Assembly: GCA_963676655.2 (NCBI GenBank)
Contig: CAXXKX010000003.1
Coordinates: forward strand, 4,278,001-4,342,000
Origin: G963676655 sp963676655
GTDB lineage: Bacteria; Verrucomicrobiota; Lentisphaeria; Victivallales; Victivallaceae
Reading direction: 5' to 3'
DNA: 64,000 nt
The translations under genes and the position numbers were made by a program. Under the pieces are notes generated by a model. It saw only the letters and a program-made list of their open reading frames with translations. It ran no database searches and was not told where the DNA came from. Positions 8,791 through 17,292 of this stretch are shown here, one piece after another (the stretch's first letter is position 1; each line of letters begins with the position of its first letter).

Positions 8791-10974
8791 ATGCTTCCAG
8801 AAAACAGTATGATTGAAAGAAAATCCATCACTCTTGGCGAAAACGTTATGATCGAAATAGTTAAGCAAGGGGATTATCTGCTTGGAATCGGCGCGGTGGA
8901 AATATCCGGAATCCAGGTCAGATCCGGCGAAGTATTGATCAAACCCGATTTCTCAACCCCGGACGCCATCCATTATCAGGATTTCAAATTGCTGAACATC
9001 CAGCCTGAAAAGGATCAGGTATTATTGGAGACGGAAGCGGTCGCCAGGCCGGAACTATACGGCGAAATGATGGATGAATATACTCAGAGCCTGGTATTCC
9101 CCAAATTGCGCCGGACGGAAACTGATAAGCTTGACTGGATCATTAAAACTGAAAAGCTGGAACTTGACGGTGAAACATATCAGGGTCTTTCATATGGCTT
9201 TAAATTTTCCAGCGAGACCAGGGAAATCCACAAATTCACTGTCCTCTCCACCTGGGAGCTTGGCGGTAAAGCAACCGGCAATACGATCTACCATCAGGGA
9301 TATACAAATCCGCCGGTTTTCACCACTGACAAAGAAAATTATTTTTCGACAACCTGCTTGAAGCGCCTTGATCTATGGAACAACTGGCTGGGGCATTCGT
9401 TCCAGATGCTGCCGCGCTGGGGCTGCATTCAACCTTTCGATTTCCAGGCCGCGCCACAGGGCGTCCTGCTGGGTTACTGGAAAAATGAGCATTCGGTAAA
9501 AAGCCTGGTTCAGAAAAACATTGACGAGGACGTTATATTTGTGGTTGACGAATATGATTTCGCGCTGACAAAAGAGGTGGAAATCCCCGCCAAGCATATT
9601 ATGTTCAGTGCGGGAGAACGCCAGAAACACGAAGAAGTGAACATGTGGACCGCCGCCTACGATTACACCTCGAAAATCATCTGCGATTTTTTCGGAGTCA
9701 AAACCTGCAGTCCATTGCTGTCATCATCCCCCAAAGTGGCCGGAAAAAACTATGCAACCAGGGAAGAACTGGCGAAAGGCCCGAAAGACAACTGGCTGTG
9801 GAAAGCTGAAAACAATAAGTTCTATTTCAAACTGGAAAATGAATGGGTTGAAAGCCACGACAAACTATACTGGATTGCCGACAACCTGTTGCCGCGGTAC
9901 AATGAAGAGGGAATCAAGAGGTTAATGATCATGCCGGTCCATGAAAGCGATTTCACGGAAGAAACATTCGCAAATCACGCGGAAGCCGGCTGGTGCGGCG
10001 ACTTGACGGTATGCAGCACTTGCGGCAGCCGCCGGTATGTCCCGTCCGCTTTCTACGACGGCTGGAGGGGCTGGAACTACCTCATGGAAAAAGCGAAAAA
10101 ACTGGATATCAGCCTGGGGCATTGGATCGGAATGCATCTTACGCCGCGCGCGCCGATTCTCAAGGATCATCCGGAATACATTATTCAACATGCCAATACT
10201 TTGGGATTCAGCGGCGGGTACAGTCATTTGGCGATTTGTGCCATCAACATGTGCTCCGGCGCCAGGCAGTGGCTCCTGGACGACATGAAACGCTGGCGCG
10301 ACGAGGGCAATCTGGAATGGCTCTTTTTCGATTCCTGGCCGAACCTTGCGTGTTCTTCAATAAATTACGGCGGCAGAATGGAGCCGATGCAGTTTGAAAT
10401 GGGCAGTTTTCTCGCCGATCTCCAAAAAATCGGTTTCAATTGGTTCAGTTTCGAAGGCACAAGCCCGTTCGGCGTTCATCAGTTCGGTCTGTGGGACCCG
10501 ATGGAGGAATACCGCAAACATACCTCGAGCGGCGTTATGGGCCAAAACGATTTCGAGATGGCCATCGGCCACGAATACATGGGCTACAACCAGACTCTCG
10601 GCGTCAATGTCAACCCGAAACGAGATCCCGGCACACTTGATGAGATGAGTTTCCGCTATATGGCCAATCGCTCTCTCACGCTGGTTCAGAAATCAAAAAC
10701 CGGTTTCTATGAACTTAAAAACGATAACGAACAGATTTATCTTCAACTTCAGCCATTGATGCAGAAGAGAACCCTTTTGCCGGATGACCAGGGAGTCCTG
10801 TGGGACAGCGATCAGGGACAAGTCCTGTTCTCATACAAGAAGTTTTCACATAAAATCCCCGGCAACTCCCGCGTGGAAAAAATAACCGCCGGCAAGGTGG
10901 AGAATATTCTGTCGCCAAACGGTATTTTGACGACCGATGACTGGAGCGCATACCGGATTGTAAACAACCAGTGA
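8791..10974 (+). CDS. Putative TIM-barrel glycoside hydrolase, family unassigned
   Basis: 727 residues, preceded by AAGGAAATTTTAA before the ATG. The N-terminal 330 or so residues look like a beta-sandwich. From about 370 a barrel-like region follows with motifs reminiscent of clan GH-D: RLMIMPVHESDF, ISLGHWIGMHLTPRAP, and LEWLFFDSWPN, where the Asp sits at the end of a strand as expected for a nucleophile, then NWFSFEGTSPFG, where Glu could be the acid/base. I cannot place it in a numbered family. No signal peptide. Its position 88 bp after the GH38-like gene on the same strand suggests cotranscription and work on the same substrate. Confidence 0.55.
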   Translation: MLPENSMIERKSITLGENVMIEIVKQGDYLLGIGAVEISGIQVRSGEVLIKPDFSTPDAIHYQDFKLLNIQPEKDQVLLETEAVARPELYGEMMDEYTQSLVFPKLRRTETDKLDWIIKTEKLELDGETYQGLSYGFKFSSETREIHKFTVLSTWELGGKATGNTIYHQGYTNPPVFTTDKENYFSTTCLKRLDLWNNWLGHSFQMLPRWGCIQPFDFQAAPQGVLLGYWKNEHSVKSLVQKNIDEDVIFVVDEYDFALTKEVEIPAKHIMFSAGERQKHEEVNMWTAAYDYTSKIICDFFGVKTCSPLLSSSPKVAGKNYATREELAKGPKDNWLWKAENNKFYFKLENEWVESHDKLYWIADNLLPRYNEEGIKRLMIMPVHESDFTEETFANHAEAGWCGDLTVCSTCGSRRYVPSAFYDGWRGWNYLMEKAKKLDISLGHWIGMHLTPRAPILKDHPEYIIQHANTLGFSGGYSHLAICAINMCSGARQWLLDDMKRWRDEGNLEWLFFDSWPNLACSSINYGGRMEPMQFEMGSFLADLQKIGFNWFSFEGTSPFGVHQFGLWDPMEEYRKHTSSGVMGQNDFEMAIGHEYMGYNQTLGVNVNPKRDPGTLDEMSFRYMANRSLTLVQKSKTGFYELKNDNEQIYLQLQPLMQKRTLLPDDQGVLWDSDQGQVLFSYKKFSHKIPGNSRVEKITAGKVENILSPNGILTTDDWSAYRIVNNQ

Positions 10975-11034
10975 AAGAATCAATAAAAAAACCATAAAAA
11001 ACCAAGAAAAACCATATATAAGGGTAAGAAATAC

Positions 11035-11077
11035 TTGCTTTTTTAAATATAAAATACTATAATATTGCTATAGCAAT
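11035..11077 (+). promoter_or_regulatory. Promoter followed by a perfect 14-bp palindrome
   Basis: TTGCTT (11035-11040), a 17-bp spacer, then consensus TATAAT (11058-11063). Immediately after it is ATTGCTATAGCAAT (11064-11077), a perfect palindrome at the expected transcription start. It lies 16 bp upstream of the GntR-type gene, a layout typical of autoregulation. It is unlike the TGGTA operator of the first GntR locus. Confidence 0.7.
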
Positions 11078-11092
11078 GGTTAACAATATGGT

Positions 11093-12223
11093 TTGAAAAA
11101 TATAATCATGAACAGAACCAAAGACAAATACTACATTCTGGATCAGGTCAATAATTACATTCACAGGAACCGGCTCCAAAAAGGTGACCGTTTACCGTCT
11201 GAACGCGAAATGGCCGATATAATCGGTATATCCAGGACCAAGCTCAGGGACGCGTTAAAAAAAATTGACGGAAAAATCCTTGAGCGCCGGGGGCAGGCCG
11301 GAACTTACATTATGTCCCGTCCTGACACGATTAACCATATTTCGCCCCGGTGCCAGCGGCAAAGGCACAATCTGATATCCGCGATGATTCTTAGCAATGA
11401 TTACAATCTCACCCACCAGCAGAAGTTTATCCATGATTATTTACTTGAACGGAATTGTATCCTGAACACCTACCTGCCGGGGAAAGACCGTCAGGCCCTG
11501 GAAAAAGAAAAAGCTTTTCTTGAATCGCTGTTGAATATCAACCCCAGGGGATTGCTGGCAGTTGCGTCTCCTTTTAAACCGACCAATAACAGGATATTCG
11601 ATCATCTGGCTTCCGAAGGCACAATAGTCACCCATCTTGAGCATTATGAGATGGAACTGCCGAAACAGCCGTTCTTTTTGCCGGACTGGGAAGCAGCGGG
11701 TTTTGCCGCGGTCAATTACTTTGCCATGCGTGGAGTAAAGAAAGTAGCCTTGGCCCTTTTTCATAACGCGGTAACCACTAAATTGATTAAAAGAGGTATC
11801 GAAAACGCGATTGCGATGTCCGGACTGGAAATTATGGATGAAAAAGTCCCTGCCTCGAAAACCGCAACCGGCACCCCGGAATCGGCCCGGATATACAGCG
11901 GACTTAACAAAGATACCGGAATTATTATTGACGGGTTCGCCGGCGCGGGAACCGTCTTTGCCGAATTAAAACGGGTTCAGGTGGATAACATGAAGTCAAT
12001 TCCGGCAATTGTCCTCGGCGACTCAGACGAAATCACTGATACCCCATTCCCTGAAGACACCCCGGTTCTGACTTTTTCATGGAGAAAACGGGTTGTCGAT
12101 GCCATGGAATACATACTGTCAGACGGGAACAGCACCAGAAACATTTTATATAAACCGGTTTTCATGGAAACAAGAGATAATTCGGTTCAGCAGGGCGTTC
12201 TAAAGGAAGACTTCGTAGAATAA
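11093..12223 (+). CDS. GntR-type winged-helix regulator with LacI-like sensor domain
   Basis: Up to 376 residues. A winged helix occupies about 10-70 (KGDRLPSEREMADIIGISRT, then ILERRGQAGTYIM), and the rest resembles a LacI-type sugar-sensor fold. It is a paralogue of the regulator at 5019-6077: both share the ..KEKAFLESLLNINPRGLLAVASP-type segment after the DNA-binding domain. The start is uncertain: a TTG at 11093 or an ATG at 11108, neither with a clear ribosome site; an ATG at 11088 is followed by a stop. The palindrome at 11064-11077 is its likely operator. Whether it controls the upstream hydrolase genes or the downstream secreted-protein cluster is not evident. Confidence 0.8.
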   Translation: MKNIIMNRTKDKYYILDQVNNYIHRNRLQKGDRLPSEREMADIIGISRTKLRDALKKIDGKILERRGQAGTYIMSRPDTINHISPRCQRQRHNLISAMILSNDYNLTHQQKFIHDYLLERNCILNTYLPGKDRQALEKEKAFLESLLNINPRGLLAVASPFKPTNNRIFDHLASEGTIVTHLEHYEMELPKQPFFLPDWEAAGFAAVNYFAMRGVKKVALALFHNAVTTKLIKRGIENAIAMSGLEIMDEKVPASKTATGTPESARIYSGLNKDTGIIIDGFAGAGTVFAELKRVQVDNMKSIPAIVLGDSDEITDTPFPEDTPVLTFSWRKRVVDAMEYILSDGNSTRNILYKPVFMETRDNSVQQGVLKEDFVE

Positions 12224-12421
12224 AACGTGTATTCCGGATAAAAGAAAAAGTATTTTATTAAAAAAATATCAGAGATGAATTTGAGTAAAAGGATATGAAT
12301 TAAAAAACTGAATTAAAGAAAAATAGAAAGGATTGTATGGTAGGATAAAAATGATCGCCTTAAAAAATAAATTTTTAAAGGAAAGTCAACTTTTTTAAAC
12401 AAAGAATTGAGAGGATGCCAA

Positions 12422-13135
12422 ATGAATAAGAACATGTTTATCAATGAAGAGAAGTCTGTACGGTGTTGCCGTTCAGAATTCACGCTTATAGAACTTCTGG
12501 TTGTGATAGCGATCATCGCTATACTTGCTTCAATGCTGCTGCCGGCGCTAGGCAAGGCTCGGGAAACAGCCAAGGCTATTGCGTGTACAAGCAACGAAAA
12601 GCAAATTGGCTCCGCCTTTGGTCTATATACGGGTGATAATAATGAATTTTACCCACCTTATACAACCACCTACAACCATATTTGGGCCTTTTCTCTGTTT
12701 CCATATACCAATTTTGACAAAAAGAAGTATTCCACCGCACCATATACAAAACCCAATGTATTTCTTTGTCCTTCGGACCAGGATCCATTGTATTTCAACA
12801 AAACATCAACAGACCTGGGTACTGTTTATTTTAATTTGTCTTATGCGAAAAACTATTCAATCGGGCCGAACTACCCTTTAACGAACAACTTTAATAAAAC
12901 CGCGATTAAAACAACACAGGTTACGGCATCCCCGGCTAGTGTATTACTATGCGCCGATGGGGAAACCTTAAGTATCGGCTGGTGGAACACCGCGGTTCTT
13001 GACGGCGGAATCGGCTGGCGCCATGCCAATGCGCCAAATCTTCTTTATGCCGACTATCATGTTGAAAAATGGCCGGTCAAAGGCGGACCTTTGGAACGAA
13101 ACTCAAATTCCCCATTTTGGTTAGGACGCAGATAA
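12422..13135 (+). CDS. H-X9-DG-type pseudopilin-like protein
   Basis: 237 residues from the ATG at 12422, preceded by GAGAGGA at 6 nt. A short basic leader is followed by the prepilin signature FTLIELLVVIAII, with the conserved Glu five residues after Phe and a hydrophobic helix, so it should be cut and methylated by a prepilin peptidase and handled by a T2SS/type IV pilus machine. LLPALGKARETAKAIACTSN is the usual junction of this PVC-bacterial family. Near the C-terminus it has RHANAPNLLYADYH: the H-X9-D spacing is kept but Tyr replaces the usual Gly. Such proteins often sit beside secreted enzymes, and here a DUF4091 protein follows. Confidence 0.87.
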   Translation: MNKNMFINEEKSVRCCRSEFTLIELLVVIAIIAILASMLLPALGKARETAKAIACTSNEKQIGSAFGLYTGDNNEFYPPYTTTYNHIWAFSLFPYTNFDKKKYSTAPYTKPNVFLCPSDQDPLYFNKTSTDLGTVYFNLSYAKNYSIGPNYPLTNNFNKTAIKTTQVTASPASVLLCADGETLSIGWWNTAVLDGGIGWRHANAPNLLYADYHVEKWPVKGGPLERNSNSPFWLGRR

Positions 13136-13414
13136 GCGTCGGAACATATAGCAGCGTCAAACATAATTACTTTTAATAAATGGACCGGGAACTTGGTTTC
13201 CGAAGGGACTTTTAACGTCTTCATTGTGCAAAATCAGTAAAGCACTGCTACTGGATCAAGGTCAAAAATGGACGACCCTCTCTTCATTGCGGGTACGTCA
13301 AACTCAACGTCGCGGATAAATATTTGTGCCGGGGAATGTTCTTTAATTTGCTATATTTAAAACAGAAATATTTTTCTCTTAATGTATATTACAACAAAAA
13401 AGGAGGTACGGAAA
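13136..13414 (+). other. Spacer with possible decayed coding fragment
   Basis: About 280 bp between the pseudopilin and the DUF4091 gene. Two overlapping plus-strand frames read as protein-like pieces: KWTGNLVSEGTFNVFIVQNQ ending in a stop near 13239, then, one frame over, HCYWIKVKNGRPSLHCGY continuing to about 13350 without a start codon. This may be a small decayed gene with a frameshift. I do not recognise the product. The downstream gene's ribosome site AAGGAGGT lies at 13400-13407. Confidence 0.3.
13400..13407 (+). promoter_or_regulatory. Strong Shine-Dalgarno site fixing the DUF4091 gene start
   Basis: AAGGAGGT lies 7 nt before the ATG at 13415. The longer frame from the ATG at 13382 would place this perfect site inside the coding region, so 13415 is preferred. 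Confidence 0.85.
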
Positions 13415-16400
13415 ATGAAATGGTTTCCGGAATCGAAGCGTTTGAATGAGTTGTTCGGGATGTCACAATTGATATTCGTCACAGCTTTAATGTCCAGTCA
13501 ATTAGCCGGAGGAGCAACGGCTGAGCCGGTTGCAAGCCCCAAGGAGGCTGAAGCTAAATGGCAGACTGTGGCCGAGGAAAGTTTTGAGACTCCAGGTACC
13601 TGGAACAGCAAAGACAATAATTGCGGTTGGAGAGCCCCCGCCAGAGGCGCCGCGAAGATTGAAATTGTGGATGACAATTATCCCGGAACCCGGGGCGGAA
13701 AAAGTATGAAGATGACTCAGACGGGTGACTTCAAATCAAAAAGCATCGCAAACATCCGGCTTCTGCTGCCATGGAAAAATCCTAAGGCCATCAAAGAGGT
13801 AAGAGTCAGTTTCCACTGGAAGATGGATGCAAAAGCGGGTGGCTGGGATTTTCTCACTCACGCTTACTACCCCAAGCTGGAAAAAAAACTTTGTGCCGGT
13901 GCCAGATTGAGCCTGCGCGACATCGATTCCAGAGTTGCTGAAGATCGCAATTTCCTGTGTGCTATTCGCCCCGGATTCGGTAGAATTCCCTGCTGCATAT
14001 TGCCGCCGGATACCTGGAATGAAGCGACTGTGGTTTTCAAGCAGCCTTTCGAAAAATATACGCTTTACGTGCGGCCGGCAAAGGGCAAAGTGCAAATTTT
14101 CAAGGACTTGCCATATGCCAATGGGAAGCGGCTGAAAGGTATGCCGCCAACATATTTTTTGCTGGGTGTTTATCACTTCAAAATCACCGGATCATTAATA
14201 ATTGACGACTTCAAGGTTGAAGTTTTATCCCCTGATAAAGAAAGTTTCCCGGGCTTGTGCAACCCGCCACCGGTCCGTGAAACAAGTGCCGCATTCACCA
14301 CCAAACCACCGGTGATAGATGGCAAGCTGAACGATAAAGTGTGGCAGTCCGCAAAGGCTGCCGCTGATTTTCAAGGTTGGCTTAACAGCAAGGCAACCCG
14401 GCAAACCCGGGGCATGCTTGCGTATGATTATGAGAAACTGTATGTCGCTATCGAGAATTTTGAATCCGACATGAAATCAATAAAAGCCAGGACAAACGCA
14501 CCGATAGAACGCGACCGGGCAAGTTGGGCCGATGATTTGAATGAATTCTTTCTCCAATTGGGCCCCGGCTCAAATGATTATGTTCAGTTCGCAATTTCAG
14601 CGGGTGGTGCATCATGGGAATTTTCATCGCAAAACCGCAAGGGCTTTAATCCTGAATGGAAGTGGGCGGCGGGCCGTTCCCCGAATGGCTGGACGGTTGA
14701 GATGGCGATTCCCTGGAAAGAGCTTGCTTCGGAAACCGGAGAGCTCCACTGGCCCCCTGTCGCCAATGAATTATGGGGCGTCAACTTTCATCGTTACGCC
14801 ATTGCCGCAAAGGAAACGACGCTTTGGAATCCCATGAGCCGTCATAGAGGATTTCACAGCACGATGAATATGGGGCTGGTGAAGTTTCTGCCGCCGGTAT
14901 CTAGTCCATATGTCAGCGCCATAGAAGCTTTACCCGAAGCTGGAAAGGGCTGTTTGAAAGTTCGCTGCGCCAATCCCGGTTCCGCCAAAACAAAAATATC
15001 AATGCGGATTAAGGAAGAATCATCAGGAAAAAAACTTCTTGGACAAACTGACGGCGTCCTGTCTTCAGGAGCGCAAGCAGTTCTTGAACTACCCGCGCCT
15101 CTGACGACAGGAACAAAGTGGAACGCACTGGTCAATTACGCATCAAAAACGATCTTTTCACTCAAAGGTCAGGCCCATGAAAGCGAAACTCGGCGTCTCC
15201 TCGCAAAACTCAGTGGAATGCTTGTCAATATCGGCGCAGCTTTGAATACTCTTGACAAGCTGCCCGCATCACGGCAGGCCGGACTGGCTGAAAGACTCAC
15301 CACTTTCCGCAATAAACTGGAATCAACGCTCAAGCTTCTGCATAAAAAGAATTTAAATTTTGATGACAGAATCAGAATTGCCGAAACAGAAGCCGCGTTA
15401 AGTAATGATATTGAGTTCCGGGGACTCCTGACTCTGGTGGATAAAATCGCCAGGGATAATGAGGCATGGAAACGCAAATACATTATAAGCGAAGCCTCGT
15501 CAATGTCCGTGATCCGTCCTGAAGCGGTATTTCCCGGTAACGCCAGTAAAGGTGTGGACCTGTCGCTGGCCGGCAACGAAGCGCGTTCATTTCTTATTCA
15601 GGTAACCGCGCCCTGGGAAGAACTTAAAAACGTGCAGGTAAAAGTTGAAAAAGAGCTCCCCGGCATCAGTACGACAATCCGGCAGGTTGGATACATCCAC
15701 TGCCCCAATACCAGATTTTCCGTCAATGGCGCCGGCCCTGACAACCTCTGGTTTCCCGATCCTCTTGCGCTCAACAAGCCTTTCACTTTAAAAAAGGGCA
15801 CTTCCTTAACATTACTGGTAACCGTCGACGTTCCTTCCGGTGTAGCCCCCGGGAACTACGCCGGTTCAATCATAGTTGAGCCTGAAGGAAAAACCGCCGC
15901 GACAATTCCTCTTAAGACCAGGGTATGGGATTTTGCCCTGCCGGAAGTTCCTACCCTCAGGGCCTGGACATGGTTTTTCTTTTTTGGTCCGATCGACTTA
16001 AAGAACTTGAACAACCTGGAAGCTTTCTATAAGGAGTTCTCGCGCTACAGAATTGGTTTTGATCCCGGTTCGATCTTCAATAAAGGCGATATGGTCAAAA
16101 TATTCAAAAATAAAGACGGCAGTTACCTCTTTGATTTCAGCAAACTGAACCGCTATCACGAAATTGCCTATCGCTATGGAACGCGTTCATTCAATCTTGC
16201 GATGAATTGTCACGATGCCCTCCGCTGCCTCTTTCTCGGGGAATATAAACCTGTAAAGGTAACATTGCCCGATGGAAGCATCGAAACGTTGAACCTCAAA
16301 GATCCCAAGATGAGCAAACTCGAACTGCAAAAGGCTCCGTTCATGGAACCGATGCGTTCGCTCTACGAACCAATGCTGAAAGCGGCAGTGAAAAACTGGA

Positions 16401-17224
16401 AGGACAAGGGCTGGTATAAATATGCCCATTTTGAGGCAATCGATGAACCGGCTTCCGCCATTGATGACGTATATATTGAAGTCTACCGCAAACGTAAGGA
16501 AATTGTTCCAGATCTGCCGCTTATGTCATTCGGCGTGGGCAGCGGCTCCAATAAAGCCGGAATCAACACGGTTTGGGCCCCAAACTTGAACGGTCTGACA
16601 AACTGCCTGAAGTTCATGCACGAGCGTAAAACCAAAGGCGATACCCTGTTTTCATACATCTGCTGCGGCATTACCTGGAACCAGAATCGAAACTCTCCGG
16701 ATGTGTACGCCTGGGAACCGCCGGTTGACCGACGGGTAATCGGCTGGATGAGTTGGAAATGGGGCTTGGACGGCTTTTTCTTCTTCACCGCCAATTTCGG
16801 CTGGAAGTGGCGTTTTAACAAAATCGCGAAACATGAAAACTGGAATCCCTGGCCCTACAAAAACAGCAATACGCGCCAGAGTCCTGAAATTGCCAACTTC
16901 CTCTATTACGAGCAGAAGGCTCCGGGCAAATATGTTTGCATTCCATCATTGCGCCTGGATAACTGGCGCGACGGGATCGAAGATTACGAGTATCTGCACC
17001 TTGTAGACACCATGCGGAAGCGTCTGGCGGAATACACCGGCAAGATCAACGAAGCCAAAAGAAAAGAATTGCTCGATCAGGCGAAGTCACTGCTTGACCT
17101 GGAAAGTCTGGTGCCCGGAGAAGATATTTTCTCTTGGGACCGCAATCCGGAGGCATACGAGAAACGCCGCCTCGCCATGGGCAAATGGCTCGATACCGTA
17201 TCGAAAATCCTGAAGAAAAAATAA
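13415..17224 (+). CDS. Secreted multidomain protein with CBM9-like and DUF4091 (GH123-like) domains
   Basis: 1269 residues. The N-terminus (MKWFPESKR, then FVTALMSSQLAGGATAEP) looks like a signal peptide. Next comes a lectin-like region, then a family-9 carbohydrate-binding-like domain starting KPPVIDGKLNDKVWQSA and containing WSVEMAIPW-type strands (here GWTVEMAIPWKEL). A coiled or helical linker leads to a barrel region (RAWTWFFFFGPIDL, YAHFEAIDEPA) and the C-terminal DUF4091 hallmark RLDNWRDGIEDYEYL. Related barrels belong to GH123-type N-acetylhexosaminidases, and Asp-Glu in AIDEPA fits the substrate-assisted catalytic pair. It probably acts outside the cytoplasm on an amino-sugar-containing or sulfated glycan, with the sulfatase that follows. 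Confidence 0.78.
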   Translation: MKWFPESKRLNELFGMSQLIFVTALMSSQLAGGATAEPVASPKEAEAKWQTVAEESFETPGTWNSKDNNCGWRAPARGAAKIEIVDDNYPGTRGGKSMKMTQTGDFKSKSIANIRLLLPWKNPKAIKEVRVSFHWKMDAKAGGWDFLTHAYYPKLEKKLCAGARLSLRDIDSRVAEDRNFLCAIRPGFGRIPCCILPPDTWNEATVVFKQPFEKYTLYVRPAKGKVQIFKDLPYANGKRLKGMPPTYFLLGVYHFKITGSLIIDDFKVEVLSPDKESFPGLCNPPPVRETSAAFTTKPPVIDGKLNDKVWQSAKAAADFQGWLNSKATRQTRGMLAYDYEKLYVAIENFESDMKSIKARTNAPIERDRASWADDLNEFFLQLGPGSNDYVQFAISAGGASWEFSSQNRKGFNPEWKWAAGRSPNGWTVEMAIPWKELASETGELHWPPVANELWGVNFHRYAIAAKETTLWNPMSRHRGFHSTMNMGLVKFLPPVSSPYVSAIEALPEAGKGCLKVRCANPGSAKTKISMRIKEESSGKKLLGQTDGVLSSGAQAVLELPAPLTTGTKWNALVNYASKTIFSLKGQAHESETRRLLAKLSGMLVNIGAALNTLDKLPASRQAGLAERLTTFRNKLESTLKLLHKKNLNFDDRIRIAETEAALSNDIEFRGLLTLVDKIARDNEAWKRKYIISEASSMSVIRPEAVFPGNASKGVDLSLAGNEARSFLIQVTAPWEELKNVQVKVEKELPGISTTIRQVGYIHCPNTRFSVNGAGPDNLWFPDPLALNKPFTLKKGTSLTLLVTVDVPSGVAPGNYAGSIIVEPEGKTAATIPLKTRVWDFALPEVPTLRAWTWFFFFGPIDLKNLNNLEAFYKEFSRYRIGFDPGSIFNKGDMVKIFKNKDGSYLFDFSKLNRYHEIAYRYGTRSFNLAMNCHDALRCLFLGEYKPVKVTLPDGSIETLNLKDPKMSKLELQKAPFMEPMRSLYEPMLKAAVKNWKDKGWYKYAHFEAIDEPASAIDDVYIEVYRKRKEIVPDLPLMSFGVGSGSNKAGINTVWAPNLNGLTNCLKFMHERKTKGDTLFSYICCGITWNQNRNSPDVYAWEPPVDRRVIGWMSWKWGLDGFFFFTANFGWKWRFNKIAKHENWNPWPYKNSNTRQSPEIANFLYYEQKAPGKYVCIPSLRLDNWRDGIEDYEYLHLVDTMRKRLAEYTGKINEAKRKELLDQAKSLLDLESLVPGEDIFSWDRNPEAYEKRRLAMGKWLDTVSKILKKK

Positions 17225-17292
17225 CCCGTATGGATGTTGCTCAACAGCCATACATAAATATTAAAAATCCCAAAAGCACGGATACTTATTGA

